The notes below the pieces were generated by a model. The model made no database searches. It was not told where the DNA came from and worked only from the letters and a program-made list of their open reading frames with translations. A stretch of 64,000 bases of DNA from positions 1 through 64,000 of the forward strand of contig JAHIDZ010000020.1 in NCBI GenBank assembly GCA_018901755.1. Direction: 5' to 3'. A program made the translations under genes and the position numbers. Source of the stretch: Nanobdellota archaeon. Its GTDB lineage: Archaea > Aenigmatarchaeota > Aenigmatarchaeia > Aenigmatarchaeales > Aenigmatarchaeaceae. Below are positions 43,078 to 51,810 of this stretch, in pieces (position 1 is the first letter of the stretch; each line of letters starts with the position of its first letter).

Positions 43078-43085
43078 ATTTAAAG
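43078..43085 (-). promoter_or_regulatory. TATA box of the 5S gene
   Basis: TTTAAATA preceded by a BRE-like AACC lies 25-32 bases upstream of the inferred 5S 5' end, the right distance for archaeal TBP/TFB. Confidence 0.6.
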
Positions 43086-43212
43086 GTTGCGGTGTGGTTC
43101 TGTTAATTTTTTTAGGTACTTGAGTGATTGACCGGTGAGTGGTCGCTATATGTTTCATGGCGGAAGGATCTGCTTATGTTGTATATAAAGATTGCTCTTC
43201 TAATTATTTATT

Positions 43213-43944
43213 ATGAAATATGTAAATGATTTATTTGGTGTTTTATGTAGAGAATACTTTGATACGGGCATATCGGCAGAATTAAAATTGGAACTTGATA
43301 ATGGAATAATAATGAATGATTTTCCTGTAAAATTCTATGTTGATACAAAGGAACTGCGTCCGCTTGAGAATAAATTTCTTAATAAAACAAGGGGAAGAAT
43401 ATTAGATGTTGGTTGCGGACCTGGAAGAATTGGATTAATATTGAAAGATAGAGGATTTGATGTTACTGGTATAGATTGTTCAGAACATATGGCATATGTA
43501 GCGCAAAAACGCGGTTTGGATGTGTATGAAATGGATATTAACAAGAATCTTCCTCAAGACAAATTTGATTCGTTCATATTGTATGGCAATGGTTTCGGCA
43601 TGCCAGGTTCTATCAGCAATATAAAAAGTCTTCTTCATAGATTGCATAAAATATCTAATTCAAATGCGATTATTATCGCTGAAAGCAATGATCCGAATCA
43701 CATGACAAATAAAATTGATTTAGACTATCAAGAAGCAAATCTAAAGAAAAATAGATATGTCGGATATCGTAAATGGAGAAGTATTAGCGGCGAAAAGGCT
43801 GGAGAATGGTGCACATGGGTGCAAACAGAACCAGCATTACTTAAACAGATTTCAAAGGAAACGGGTTGGAGAATTTCAGATGGACCTGAATATGAAAAGG
43901 ATTCGCAGTGGGGCGCATATTTCTTTGCATTAACAAGAAAATAA
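43213..43944 (+). CDS. Class I methyltransferase
   Basis: This 243-aa protein has an N-terminal helical cap, ILDVGCGPGRIGLIL (motif I), VTGIDCSEHMAYV (motif II) and FDSFILYGNGFGMPG (motif IV). It resembles UbiE/COQ5-like small-molecule methyltransferases. Substrate unknown. It is transcribed alone, divergent from the 5S gene. Confidence 0.85.
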   Translation: MKYVNDLFGVLCREYFDTGISAELKLELDNGIIMNDFPVKFYVDTKELRPLENKFLNKTRGRILDVGCGPGRIGLILKDRGFDVTGIDCSEHMAYVAQKRGLDVYEMDINKNLPQDKFDSFILYGNGFGMPGSISNIKSLLHRLHKISNSNAIIIAESNDPNHMTNKIDLDYQEANLKKNRYVGYRKWRSISGEKAGEWCTWVQTEPALLKQISKETGWRISDGPEYEKDSQWGAYFFALTRK

Positions 43945-44185
43945 CAATTACTAATTATTAATCTCTTTGTCCATATCCCTATCATACTGTGTCCAATAAA
44001 TCACTTAGTTTTTTTCTCAGTATAATGCTTAGATGTTATATAAAGGTAGCGCAGTTCTAAAATTGAGAAAAGGATTAGAGAAATGAAATCATGAATTAAT
44101 ATTTCAGTTCAAACTCAAAACATATTTTTTACTGTTTATTTCAAATATAATTTTTTCTTTTTCTGCATCATTTAAATTTTTATAT

Positions 44186-44857
44186 TTACCCGCAAACTGC
44201 GATGCCATCTACTGTGTTGGATGGCCCGACGATTCTCAAGTTGTGACTACCGATTAGTCCACTGCCTATCTTGCATGTGACAGACGAATCTGCTGTAATG
44301 ATTCCAGCACAACCAATAGGAGAAACCTCGTTTCCATCAACATAAAACTTCAAATCAGAAATATTGATAGAACCAGTTCCAAAGCTTTTTACAATGATAT
44401 TGATTTCTCCATTAGGGCAAGTCACCTTAGTCATAGCAAACATAGCAATGGTTGACACGGAGTTTGCCCCAGCTGTCGGCAATGATGCACCAGATGCGAA
44501 AATAGCGACCATAACAAAACCAACAATGACATAAACTATTGCTATTATAACTCCTGTGATGAGAAGTTTTTTTGCAAAAGCTTTGTCCTTCTCTTGTAAA
44601 AGAAGATATGCCACTATTCCTCCCATGAACGTAAAGAATATGGGGAGCAAGTACCATAACTTGCAAGTACCATAACTTGCTTGGTTTTCAGTGTATTTTA
44701 CAACTGGAATAGGTTTTTCTGATATAGCAACATTTATAGCTTCGATTATGTCTCTTTCAGACCAGTTTGCTCGCAGGAGATCGTTTTTAATTCGATCTAA
44801 TGGAACTCCTTCATTTAGGTTTGTTTTTATGTAATCAACAAGCTTCTGATTCGCCAT
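44186..44857 (-). CDS. Membrane protein with pilin-like secreted C-terminus; contains frame-critical tandem repeat
   Basis: This 223-aa protein has an N-terminal helical domain of the DYIKTNLNEGVPLDRIKNDLL type often placed before membrane helices in DPANN/CPR proteins. Two hydrophobic segments follow (about 70-88 and 97-122). The beta-rich C-terminal domain, with CPNGEINIIVKSFGTGSINI and three further Cys, resembles archaeal pilin or surface-protein domains. A 16-base tandem duplication (44647-44680) joins the first domain to the first membrane helix; with one copy the frame would be lost and end soon after. Confidence 0.65.
   Translation of the reverse strand: MANQKLVDYIKTNLNEGVPLDRIKNDLLRANWSERDIIEAINVAISEKPIPVVKYTENQASYGTCKLWYLLPIFFTFMGGIVAYLLLQEKDKAFAKKLLITGVIIAIVYVIVGFVMVAIFASGASLPTAGANSVSTIAMFAMTKVTCPNGEINIIVKSFGTGSINISDLKFYVDGNEVSPIGCAGIITADSSVTCKIGSGLIGSHNLRIVGPSNTVDGIAVCG
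44647..44680. repeat. 16-bp tandem repeat inside CDS
   Basis: GCAAGTACCATAACTT is repeated twice, followed by GC. Since 16 is not a multiple of 3, copy number controls the reading frame of the 44186-44857 gene. Confidence 0.95.
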
Positions 44858-45187
44858 ATAAATAGTTTACTATTTTTTATATATAAAGATTTATTCTTGG
44901 TTAAGTTAACAATAATCTTATTATTCTCTCGATTACTATTTTCACGGTTATTTCATAATAATTTAAAAAAATAATTATTTGGTTAACTTTAATTAAAATC
45001 AACAGTTACTGTAAACAGATTTGTATCATTGAATTGTGATTTTGTAAAGCATATGCAGAAGTATGATTTGTATCCTCTATCAACGATAAGTTTATTAACT
45101 ATGGTCGTCATATACTAATTGCCTGTTAGTTAAACAAGCATCTAAAAAATAACATTCTCAGACCGTATGAAACTCCTTAAAGGTTGC
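44858..45187. other. Intergenic, with a possible gene remnant
   Basis: This 330-base AT-rich stretch contains a promoter-like TATATATAAAG for the gene at 44857 and, on the minus strand at 44989-45111, a 40-codon frame (see that entry). I see nothing else. Confidence 0.4.
44989..45111 (-). pseudogene. Possible 40-aa protein fragment
   Basis: The frame reads MTTIVNKLIVDRGYKSYFC...NLFTVTVDFN. The composition looks like the C-terminal end of a secreted or surface domain rather than random sequence, and a stop lies just upstream of the ATG in frame. It is probably a remnant. Confidence 0.3.
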
Positions 45188-45733
45188 CTAATAGCTAATA
45201 AACTTTATTTCGCATTTGGTCATTTTTTCATAAAATATTAAATCTGAATTTTTCTTTTTAGATTCAAAAACTATCTGACCCAAACCTTCCCAGAACAAAA
45301 ACCATCCAGCTGGTTCAAATAATGTTAAAAGAAACCTATCAGCAAGATTATGGTCAGCTTTTTCAAAGAAAAAATATGCCGCGAGAAACATTACAATAAC
45401 GCCGAATATTGTAAAACCAATGCCCGTTTTAATAACTTTATTTTTTTCTTTATGCATTATAACATGATGTCTTCTGAAATGATCTAAAAGTCTTCTTTTA
45501 ATCATAATTTCGTCTTTTTTATTTCTTTTCGATTTTGGAACCATAAGTACTAATTCAAGACCACCAGAAGCTCTATCCACCGTAGCTCTTCTTACTTCTG
45601 TTAATAAATCATGGGATAGTGCTCTTTCTTTATATTCTCTTGGATCAAAGTCAGAAAAAAGATCATTATAATCATCTAGGGCCAAACTTATCCCAGACAT
45701 TTTCATAAATTTTCCTTTTTTCATATTGACCAC
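45188..45733 (-). CDS. Membrane protein, 181 aa, unknown
   Basis: The N-terminal ~95 residues are soluble (ALDDYNDLFSDFDPREYKERA), followed by two hydrophobic segments (about 104-122 and 135-155) and a charged tail. Similar archaeal proteins exist in my memory only as uncharacterised. It starts downstream of tRNA-Tyr on the same strand. Confidence 0.65.
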   Translation of the reverse strand: MVNMKKGKFMKMSGISLALDDYNDLFSDFDPREYKERALSHDLLTEVRRATVDRASGGLELVLMVPKSKRNKKDEIMIKRRLLDHFRRHHVIMHKEKNKVIKTGIGFTIFGVIVMFLAAYFFFEKADHNLADRFLLTLFEPAGWFLFWEGLGQIVFESKKKNSDLIFYEKMTKCEIKFISY

Positions 45734-45768
45734 TGTATAGAATTACAAAAGGTGATTTATAATAATGA

Positions 45769-45884
45769 TGGTCCCCGCCGTGAGATTTGAACTCACAACC
45801 TCTCGATATCTGAACGCGAACTAAACAAACACTGTTAGCCAGTATTCTACAGTCGAGCGCTCTACCAGGCTGAGCTAGGCAGGG
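45769..45884 (-). tRNA. tRNA-Tyr(GTA) with one intron
   Basis: The acceptor CCCTGCC/GGCGGGG has the C1:G72 pair typical of archaeal tRNA-Tyr, A73 and encoded CCA. The anticodon stem is CTCGA/TCGAG and the loop CTGTAGA. The intron (45808-45846, 39 nt) is at 37/38; exon CTGT pairs three of four with intron TCAG. An ACAGT in the intron also complements ACTGT around the anticodon. Confidence 0.95.
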
Positions 45885-45923
45885 ATATTATAGAAGTTAA
45901 TGTAGAAAGTATATAAATAATAA

Positions 45924-47318
45924 TTATTTATCAATTTCTACAGCTAAACTAGACGGTTCATGTCCTTCAGAATATATGCTCACAAGATTTGAATGTCTTA
46001 CTAATGTTTTATCTCCAAACTTTGCAGCTAAACTTGCTTTCTGTAAATGTTTTCTTCCTCTAAATGGTTTTATTGATTTCATTTTATAATGTAATACTCT
46101 CTGCTCATGTGATTTTAGATCGCCTATTTTCCACACAATCTCGGTACCACCGTCTACTTTTCTTAATGTTGGTTTCATTGTTTCAAATTTAGTAACTAAT
46201 GTAAATCCATTCGGAATTACATCTTTAACAACCAAATTTGTCATATTTCTTATTTTATTCAAAACTTGTATGGATACAGTCATTTCATGCCCATATTTAA
46301 CTAAATTCTTTCCAACCACTTCTTTAGTTATTACAAGTGCTGTATAACTTCTATATATCATTATTCCAAGTATAATTATGATTAAAATTATTATGTATGT
46401 TGGCCAATAAATTTCAGAATAACCTAACTCATGTTGTTCGCCGGGAGAAAGATTTACCGTCCATATATACTGTTCGCCTTTCATTGGTTCTGGCCCGGTA
46501 TAAACAATGTACCATGCTTCTGCAACTTTAGATTTATATTCAATATCACGTTGATAATTACCATCATTAATTCCAACTATACTTACAAATCTTCCAAATG
46601 GTGTAACAAATGATTTTTCTTCCATAGATATACTATCAACTTTAGCTATCTCAAACTCTTTTGTATCTTCATATAGAACTTTATTTTCACTAGTTAATTT
46701 TCCTTCAACATTATACATAGAAGGATTGAAATCACCAAGTTCAAATGTTTCTGAAAATGTTTCTTCAGTTAAAATTTTTAATTCAGATATATCCATTGTT
46801 CTAACATCATTTTCAAAAGTAAGTGTTAGTGTAACTGGCACATCTCTAGTTCCAATATTGTAAATAGAACCTGAAACTATTACTTCGCTGGCACATTTTT
46901 CACAACTTAATTTAAAATCACTTATTATAACATCTGTAACTTGTCTAACAGTAACTAAAACTCTTTTTTCAACAAGTTCGTTTGTTGTTGTACTTTTCAT
47001 TGTTATGAAATATTCATAAGTTAAAGGAATAGCATCTTTTCCAGGATTCACTGCTATATTTACTGTAGTTGATTTTCCTGATTCTACTCTAAATAATCCA
47101 GAACTAGTATCTAAATTTAACCAAGATGAAGGTAATCCAATGATAGAAACACTAAACCAGTCTGTTGGACCACTGTTTGTTAAAGTAAGTGTCATTGATC
47201 CTTCTCTACCAGCCATGTAAGTTGTATCTGATTTAACATCAGCTGTAAAGCTGGCTGCAAATACACATTGTGCTAATATTAGAAATACAAATAAACTAGA
47301 CAACATTATTTTTTTCAT
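45924..47318 (-). CDS. Secreted/membrane surface protein with NEW3/CARDB-like repeats
   Basis: This 464-aa protein starts with a signal peptide (MKKIMLSSLFVFLILAQCVFA). The outer region has beta-sandwich repeats (LTLTNSGPTDWFSVSI; GSIYNIGTRDVPVTLTL) of the NEW3/CARDB type. A membrane helix follows near 305-325 (PTYIIILIIIILGIMIY), and a further beta domain on the other side of the membrane carries VTVSIQVLNKIRNMTNL and VIPNGFTL. Probably a cell-envelope adhesin or scaffold. Confidence 0.75.
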   Translation of the reverse strand: MKKIMLSSLFVFLILAQCVFAASFTADVKSDTTYMAGREGSMTLTLTNSGPTDWFSVSIIGLPSSWLNLDTSSGLFRVESGKSTTVNIAVNPGKDAIPLTYEYFITMKSTTTNELVEKRVLVTVRQVTDVIISDFKLSCEKCASEVIVSGSIYNIGTRDVPVTLTLTFENDVRTMDISELKILTEETFSETFELGDFNPSMYNVEGKLTSENKVLYEDTKEFEIAKVDSISMEEKSFVTPFGRFVSIVGINDGNYQRDIEYKSKVAEAWYIVYTGPEPMKGEQYIWTVNLSPGEQHELGYSEIYWPTYIIILIIIILGIMIYRSYTALVITKEVVGKNLVKYGHEMTVSIQVLNKIRNMTNLVVKDVIPNGFTLVTKFETMKPTLRKVDGGTEIVWKIGDLKSHEQRVLHYKMKSIKPFRGRKHLQKASLAAKFGDKTLVRHSNLVSIYSEGHEPSSLAVEIDK

Positions 47319-47351
47319 AAAAAAGATTAGTCGTCCCTTGCTTATATAGTT

Positions 47352-47552
47352 TTAGGTTAAAGCAATATTGTACTTTTCACAAAGATTTTCAATCCAAGAA
47401 ACATCATGACCACTGGAACTTAATTTCGGTCTCATATCGTCTAGTTTTTTTGCCAAAATATGCATATAATGAAGATTTTCTCCAGTCTCTCCATTAGATT
47501 TTTTTGGCGCATTATCTCTTTTTACCCGTGCACGAGCTAAGTCATAATGCAT
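47352..47552 (-). CDS. Hypothetical protein, 66 aa
   Basis: This small, basic and helical protein (MHYDLARARVKRDNAPKK...) has no recognised domain. It lies between the surface protein gene and aIF2 gamma on the same strand and may be part of the translation-factor transcript. Confidence 0.5.
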   Translation of the reverse strand: MHYDLARARVKRDNAPKKSNGETGENLHYMHILAKKLDDMRPKLSSSGHDVSWIENLCEKYNIALT

Positions 47553-47603
47553 AATAATAATTGTAAATATATGCTTATATCATTAAACCCATTCGTCAAT
47601 TGA

Positions 47604-48828
47604 CTATATGATTTTTGCCCAACCACTAAGTCTCCAACGATCTTCTATTTTTCTAGAAATAACAACTCTATCACTTTTATCAGTGCATATTGGTGTTTTT
47701 AGAACAACTTCACATTTGTTTCCTTTACTCATTTTTGCAGTTCCTATTGTTCTACCTGTTCCAACATTTAATAATAATATTTCACCTGCTATTATTTTCT
47801 TTTTATCAAAAAGATTATATTCCATTGTAAATGTGCTTAATGTATTTGGTAATTGTATGCCTGCCACAGACCCATTAAGCGAATCGGCTTTTGTCAGATA
47901 TGGGTCCAATTCAGTTAACACACCGAGTAATCCACCAGCGCCAGCTGTTTTCAAATCTTTACCAGCTTTCTGAAGACCAGTTACTTTTGTTTTAATTGGT
48001 TGCCATTTATCTTTTATTTTAATACCTGGCTTTATTTCAATTTCATCCCCAACATCCAATTTACCCTGTACTATTCCACCACCAAGTATACCACCTTTTA
48101 ATTTAGCTGGCTCTGTACCTGGTTTGTTTATATCAAATGATCTAACAACATACATTTTTACTGGTTTAGTTAAATCTCGTTCAGGTGTTGGTATAAACTC
48201 TTGTATTGCATTAAGAAGAACATCAAGATTTATTTTCTGTTTTGAAGAAACCGGGATAACTGGTGCATTTTCTGCAACTGTTCCTTTAACAAATTCTTTA
48301 ATTTGTTTATAATTTTCTAAAGCTTCTTCCTTAGTTACTAAATCTATTTTAGTTTGTACAATTATAATATTTTTTATTCCTACAATACCTAAAACCATTA
48401 GATGCTCTTGAGTCTGTGGTTGTGGACAACGTTCGTTTGCGGCGATAGTAAATATTACACCATCCATAAGACTAGCACCAGCTAAAACGGTAGCCATAAG
48501 TGTTTCATGACCAGGTGCATCTACAAACGATACCGTTCGCACAACATCACATACTTCAAAACATTTACCACATTTATCAGAAGATGAGAACACACCACAT
48601 TTTTTACATTGATATAATGTTGCGTCTGCATAACCTAATTTAATTGTAATTCCTCTCTTTAATTCTTCAGAATGTAAAGCTGGCCATTTGCCTGAAATAG
48701 ATTCAACAAGCGTGCTCTTGCCATGTAGCCGGTCTATAAAATATTTCTTATAAACAATCGACGTGACCGAGCGTTCCTATGTTGACCTCTGGTATCAGCC
48801 TACTATCAATTTCCTTTTTATCTAACAT
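47604..48828 (-). CDS. eif2g: Translation initiation factor aIF2 gamma, interrupted by a 31-nt mRNA intron
   Basis: The exons are 48828-48757 (24 codons, MLDKKEIDSR to GTLGHVD) and 48725-47604. Joined they give 397 aa with the G1 motif GHVDHGKST, a Cys4 zinc knuckle (CKKCGVFSSSDKCGKC), DAPGHE and domains II-III (VARSFDINKPG-like, here VRSFDINKPGTEP). aIF2 gamma carries initiator tRNA to the 30S subunit. Read without splicing, the frame ends at TAA two codons after GHVD and restarts only inside the G-domain, which would delete the P-loop. The length after splicing is close to the usual ~410. Confidence 0.93.
48726..48756 (-). other. Putative BHB intron in aIF2 gamma mRNA
   Basis: The 31-nt insertion splits GAT|CAT of GHVD-HGK. 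Exon GUCG pairs with intron CGGC (one G-U). The bulges are AU^U and UA^C, cut after the second base as in tRNA BHBs. The inner helix is GUUUAUAAG/UUUAUAGAC (9 pairs, two wobbles) closed by a 6-base loop, and an outer helix of four pairs follows one mismatch. Length mod 3 is 1 and it contains an in-frame stop. Confidence 0.85.
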
Positions 48829-48866
48829 GTTAATTAATAGTTATTAACTCTTTAAATAGTTTCTAG

Positions 48867-48992
48867 ATAACTATCGTTGATTCCGACAACTACGGAATAT
48901 TTTTAGAGTTCGGAACAATCAAAATGGCTCCAAGACCACATTTCAGACCAGCTTTCTACAAGTATGCTCCTGAGATTGCGGAGAGGATATGA
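48867..48992 (+). pseudogene. Fragment of an HK97 gp10-like viral tail protein
   Basis: The frame contains DNYGIFLEFGTIKMAPRPHF followed by RPAFYKYAPEIAERI. The pattern Y..(V/L)EFGT.KM..RP..RPA is the conserved end of HK97-gp10-type tail-completion proteins. It has no start codon context and no other viral genes nearby, so it is a provirus relic in the aIF2 gamma promoter region. Confidence 0.55.
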
Positions 48993-49021
48993 AAAATTTT
49001 GGAGAAATGATTAAGCTAATC

Positions 49022-49336
49022 TCAATTGTGATTTATGCCATGTATTGTTCCTAAACACGATACAAATATACTATCTTGCCTGTGATATTCTGGTGTATCT
49101 GCCGGCAACATTCCACAAGCATATTCGATTTCAACAGAGTAACCGAACAATGTTCTACTTGATTCTGTTATACCACAACCATTGCAATTAAATCCGCATC
49201 CATCCATAACGCCTTCCCATTCTGAAGTAAATACATTTTCTACCTTTGTTTCAGCATAAGATTTTGTTATCCAAGGCGACCATGCAAATAGCAATAAGAT
49301 CATTAAAGCTATACCTATTAGATATATTTTTTTCAC
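49022..49336 (-). CDS. Small secreted or membrane-anchored Cys-rich protein
   Basis: This 104-aa protein has an N-terminal hydrophobic helix (YLIGIALMILLLFAWSPW) and an extracytoplasmic part with six cysteines (GCGFNCNGCG; YACGM; VSCLG). It overlaps the stop of the larger surface protein gene by 4 nt, so the two are co-expressed envelope components. Family unknown. Confidence 0.65.
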   Translation of the reverse strand: MKKIYLIGIALMILLLFAWSPWITKSYAETKVENVFTSEWEGVMDGCGFNCNGCGITESSRTLFGYSVEIEYACGMLPADTPEYHRQDSIFVSCLGTIHGINHN

Positions 49337-50733
49337 TTTTTTCGCCTCTTAAATAATATTACTGAAATTATAATTAAAATAATGATACCAGCTGAAGCAT
49401 ATATCCAAGTATTTGAAACGCCAGTAGATGGTTTATATGTAAGTTCTCCAGCAGCTGTTACATAACAGGCAGCTTCCCTACATTCAAGTATTTCTCCAGT
49501 TTCCATATCAAGTGAGCCAAACTTACATTTATTTTCTTCAAGAGAAATTGTTTCCTGACCCTGCATTAAAATAGTTCCAAGACCATACATATTATTTGTG
49601 CTCAATATAATTCTAGTTTCCTCTAAATTAGGCAGACATTCTGTTTTGAGTTTATTAAAAGCCTGGTCTTCTGGCAAAAGAGTTTCAATTTCTTTTAATT
49701 GCTGAACCTGAATTTCTGGGTTATCTACATCTATCCAAGTTCTCAATGGAAAATCATATTTGCCCACACTATAAGAAAAATCAATATAAACTTCTTCTCC
49801 GCCACCATAATTGATACTCTCCATTTTTGGTCTGTTTACAGAGATCAATTTCATATGATTATTAAAGTAAGTTTCTGAAACATATGCTAAGAAAGCATCC
49901 TTAGATAAATCAATATATTGCTCATCTCCCGGCTTTGCCAAAACCCACTTGTATTTGTTATTATTCCAGGTTCCTATACAATATCCACCGCCACCCTCTG
50001 CATCCCAAGTTCCAGGACCCCAAATAAATGGTTCGTCTTCTTCAAGGATATTATTATCAAGATATGCTTGATTAACTTTGTTAATGTATTCTTCTGTATT
50101 TGGTCCTGATGTTGGAAGAACTGCACCAGCACAATAACCGTAAGATGGTGCTGGATTTATTACAATAACAGAACCCCGATGATCTTCTCCAAATTCAGGA
50201 ACAACAAAATCAATTTTATTAGCATTGCTTGGCAAGTCTGTATAGCTTATGAAACCGGCTAATAACATTTTCTTATCAGGACACAATAAACAAATTTTAG
50301 ATTGGCATTCAGTATCTTCTGCACATTTGCTACCAACATATTTACCAAGAATAATATGCTCCGCTTCTAAATTATAACCAATGTTGTAAGTAAATAAACC
50401 ATTAATGTTCATCCAACCAGAATTCATAACACAACTACCTACACCAGGCATATCGCATTGTGATCCGATTATAATTTTTAATCCAAATTCAGATGTTTCA
50501 GATTCTTTAAACAAATTGGTTTCTTTATCATAATAACCATTAAGAGTAATATATTTTCCATCCCATTCAGATGGACTTGTTTCTAATTGTGAAAAGGTTG
50601 TATATCCATAAGAACGTCCTGGGCTGATTTGTACAGCTTGTCCTTCTGTTTCTTGTGCAAAGGCAACTGTTGAACCAAATGAAATCAATATTGTTGCCAC
50701 AATAAAGCAGATTATTAAATTCATCGCTTTCAT
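49333..50733 (-). CDS. Secreted protein with C-terminal membrane anchor
   Basis: This 466-aa protein has a signal peptide (MNLIICFIVATILISFG, then STVAFA), a large beta-rich extracellular domain with several Cys pairs (CAEDTECQSKICLLCPDKK) and a single C-terminal helix followed by KRRKK. PSRSYGY and YGYCAGAVLP-like segments recur, hinting at an internal repeat. It is not a recognised enzyme; probably a surface protein. Confidence 0.65.
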   Translation of the reverse strand: MKAMNLIICFIVATILISFGSTVAFAQETEGQAVQISPGRSYGYTTFSQLETSPSEWDGKYITLNGYYDKETNLFKESETSEFGLKIIIGSQCDMPGVGSCVMNSGWMNINGLFTYNIGYNLEAEHIILGKYVGSKCAEDTECQSKICLLCPDKKMLLAGFISYTDLPSNANKIDFVVPEFGEDHRGSVIVINPAPSYGYCAGAVLPTSGPNTEEYINKVNQAYLDNNILEEDEPFIWGPGTWDAEGGGGYCIGTWNNNKYKWVLAKPGDEQYIDLSKDAFLAYVSETYFNNHMKLISVNRPKMESINYGGGEEVYIDFSYSVGKYDFPLRTWIDVDNPEIQVQQLKEIETLLPEDQAFNKLKTECLPNLEETRIILSTNNMYGLGTILMQGQETISLEENKCKFGSLDMETGEILECREAACYVTAAGELTYKPSTGVSNTWIYASAGIIILIIISVILFKRRKK

Positions 50734-50816
50734 AATTTAATTGTTATTTCTATGTTTATATAACTTGTTATTATGTTAGGCCAAAAACTAACTAAAATAA
50801 CTCTCGCTCTAAATTT

Positions 50817-50990
50817 TTATTTTCTTAACAGTGCCTTAAAAGCCTCGCATAAAGCACCGTAAAAAGATAATACTGATAATAAAATTAAATACTTATTATT
50901 GGTTTCAATATAGCCCCATAATGCAAGCAATGATAAAAGCACTAAAAAGTGCAAAAACCAGAATTGTCTTTTTGAAAGTTTGTTTATCAT
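50817..50990 (-). CDS. Small membrane protein, 57 aa
   Basis: It starts MINKLSKRQFWF and has two hydrophobic segments (FLHFLVLLSLLALWGYI and KYLILLSVLSFYGALC). I chose ATG 50990; an ATG at 51011 is also possible and would begin directly at the end of the structured RNA. Function unknown. Confidence 0.5.
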   Translation of the reverse strand: MINKLSKRQFWFLHFLVLLSLLALWGYIETNNKYLILLSVLSFYGALCEAFKALLRK

Positions 50991-51012
50991 GATAACATAT
51001 CTCTTAAACATG

Positions 51013-51109
51013 GTGTTCAGTTTAAGGCCCAAACATCACCTTGCCGAAGCAAAGCTGAATTTCGATCCGAAGATCTACATCCCGACATCTGGATTATCCT
51101 CCTGAACAC
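51013..51109 (-). ncRNA. Structured RNA of unknown class (about 97 nt)
   Basis: An 8-bp closing stem GTGTTCAG/CTGAACAC encloses two hairpins capped by C(UUCG)G tetraloops: GATC-TTCG-GATC and CTTGC-type stem with GCTTCGGC. UUCG caps fix the minus strand. A GTGATG next to the closing CTGA could form a kink-turn. It is GC-rich against the AT-rich background and has a TATA box at a suitable distance. It matches no tRNA, SRP, RNase P or H/ACA layout I can confirm. It could be a stand-alone RNA or a 5' leader of the 50817 gene. Confidence 0.6.
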
Positions 51110-51132
51110 TGATAATAATTATATTTTTCTAC

Positions 51133-51140
51133 ATTATAAA
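51133..51140 (-). promoter_or_regulatory. TATA box for the structured RNA
   Basis: TTTATAAT on the minus strand lies about 25-30 bases upstream of the first base of the closing stem, the standard archaeal spacing. Confidence 0.5.
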
Positions 51141-51275
51141 GCTTGCAAATAACTGCCACTTTAAATTTATATTAAGCAACCGAGTCGCACTTCTAATCAG
51201 TGTGAGTAAACACTGAAAAACGTTCAAGTGAGAACAATGATAAATCCAGATTCATTCATACACGATACAATAGAA

Positions 51276-51710
51276 TTACTCTTTAGTCTCTGCAGGCTTT
51301 TCCTTTGGCGGTATTCCTAATATCATTGCAACATCGCCTTCTCCTTCTACAATTTTGCAGTTGACTTGCATTATATCTTCAGAAACAGTATTTCCTCGTA
51401 TATATTTTCTTTTTCTCATTCCACTAACTTTAAAGAATTTCATCTTCCCTTTAACTTTCTTCATTTTTCCTCCTCTAAAGCCAACGCCTTTGGTTAAAAG
51501 AGCTTTTATTCTAGCAGAACCATCTAAATCTTTTCTCATTGGAAATCCTTCTTTATCTGATCCACCAGTTACTTCTAAAGAAAATCCATTTAATCCAACC
51601 GTAGAACCATCAAATTTATCTCCTATTTTCATTCCAACTAAAGAAGGTATATCTTTCTCTATCTGATATGATTTTTTAGTTTTCGGTTCGCTTATTACTA
51701 TTTTAGTCAT
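51276..51710 (-). CDS. rps6e: Ribosomal protein S6e
   Basis: This 144-aa protein has GMKIGDKFDGSTVGLNGF, GGSDKEGFPMRKDLDG and RKRKYIRGNTVSEDIMQVN, given in pieces, all S6e hallmarks. It is a 30S component. A short acidic tail (KEKPAETKE) is added. In archaea S6e is often near aIF2 gamma and aIF5B, as here. Confidence 0.96.
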   Translation of the reverse strand: MTKIVISEPKTKKSYQIEKDIPSLVGMKIGDKFDGSTVGLNGFSLEVTGGSDKEGFPMRKDLDGSARIKALLTKGVGFRGGKMKKVKGKMKFFKVSGMRKRKYIRGNTVSEDIMQVNCKIVEGEGDVAMILGIPPKEKPAETKE

Positions 51711-51810
51711 GTTCTACACCTCAGTTTTTTGTTGCTAGGCAACCACATTTCCGAGTTTATTATAATTAAAATATAAAGTATTTAAAGGTTAATCAAACCA
51801 ATTCTATTCT

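Noticed and set aside
51013-51109. Hammerhead ribozyme or H/ACA RNA
   Set aside because: No CUGAUGA...GAAA core and no 3' ACA after a pocket; left as unknown structured RNA.
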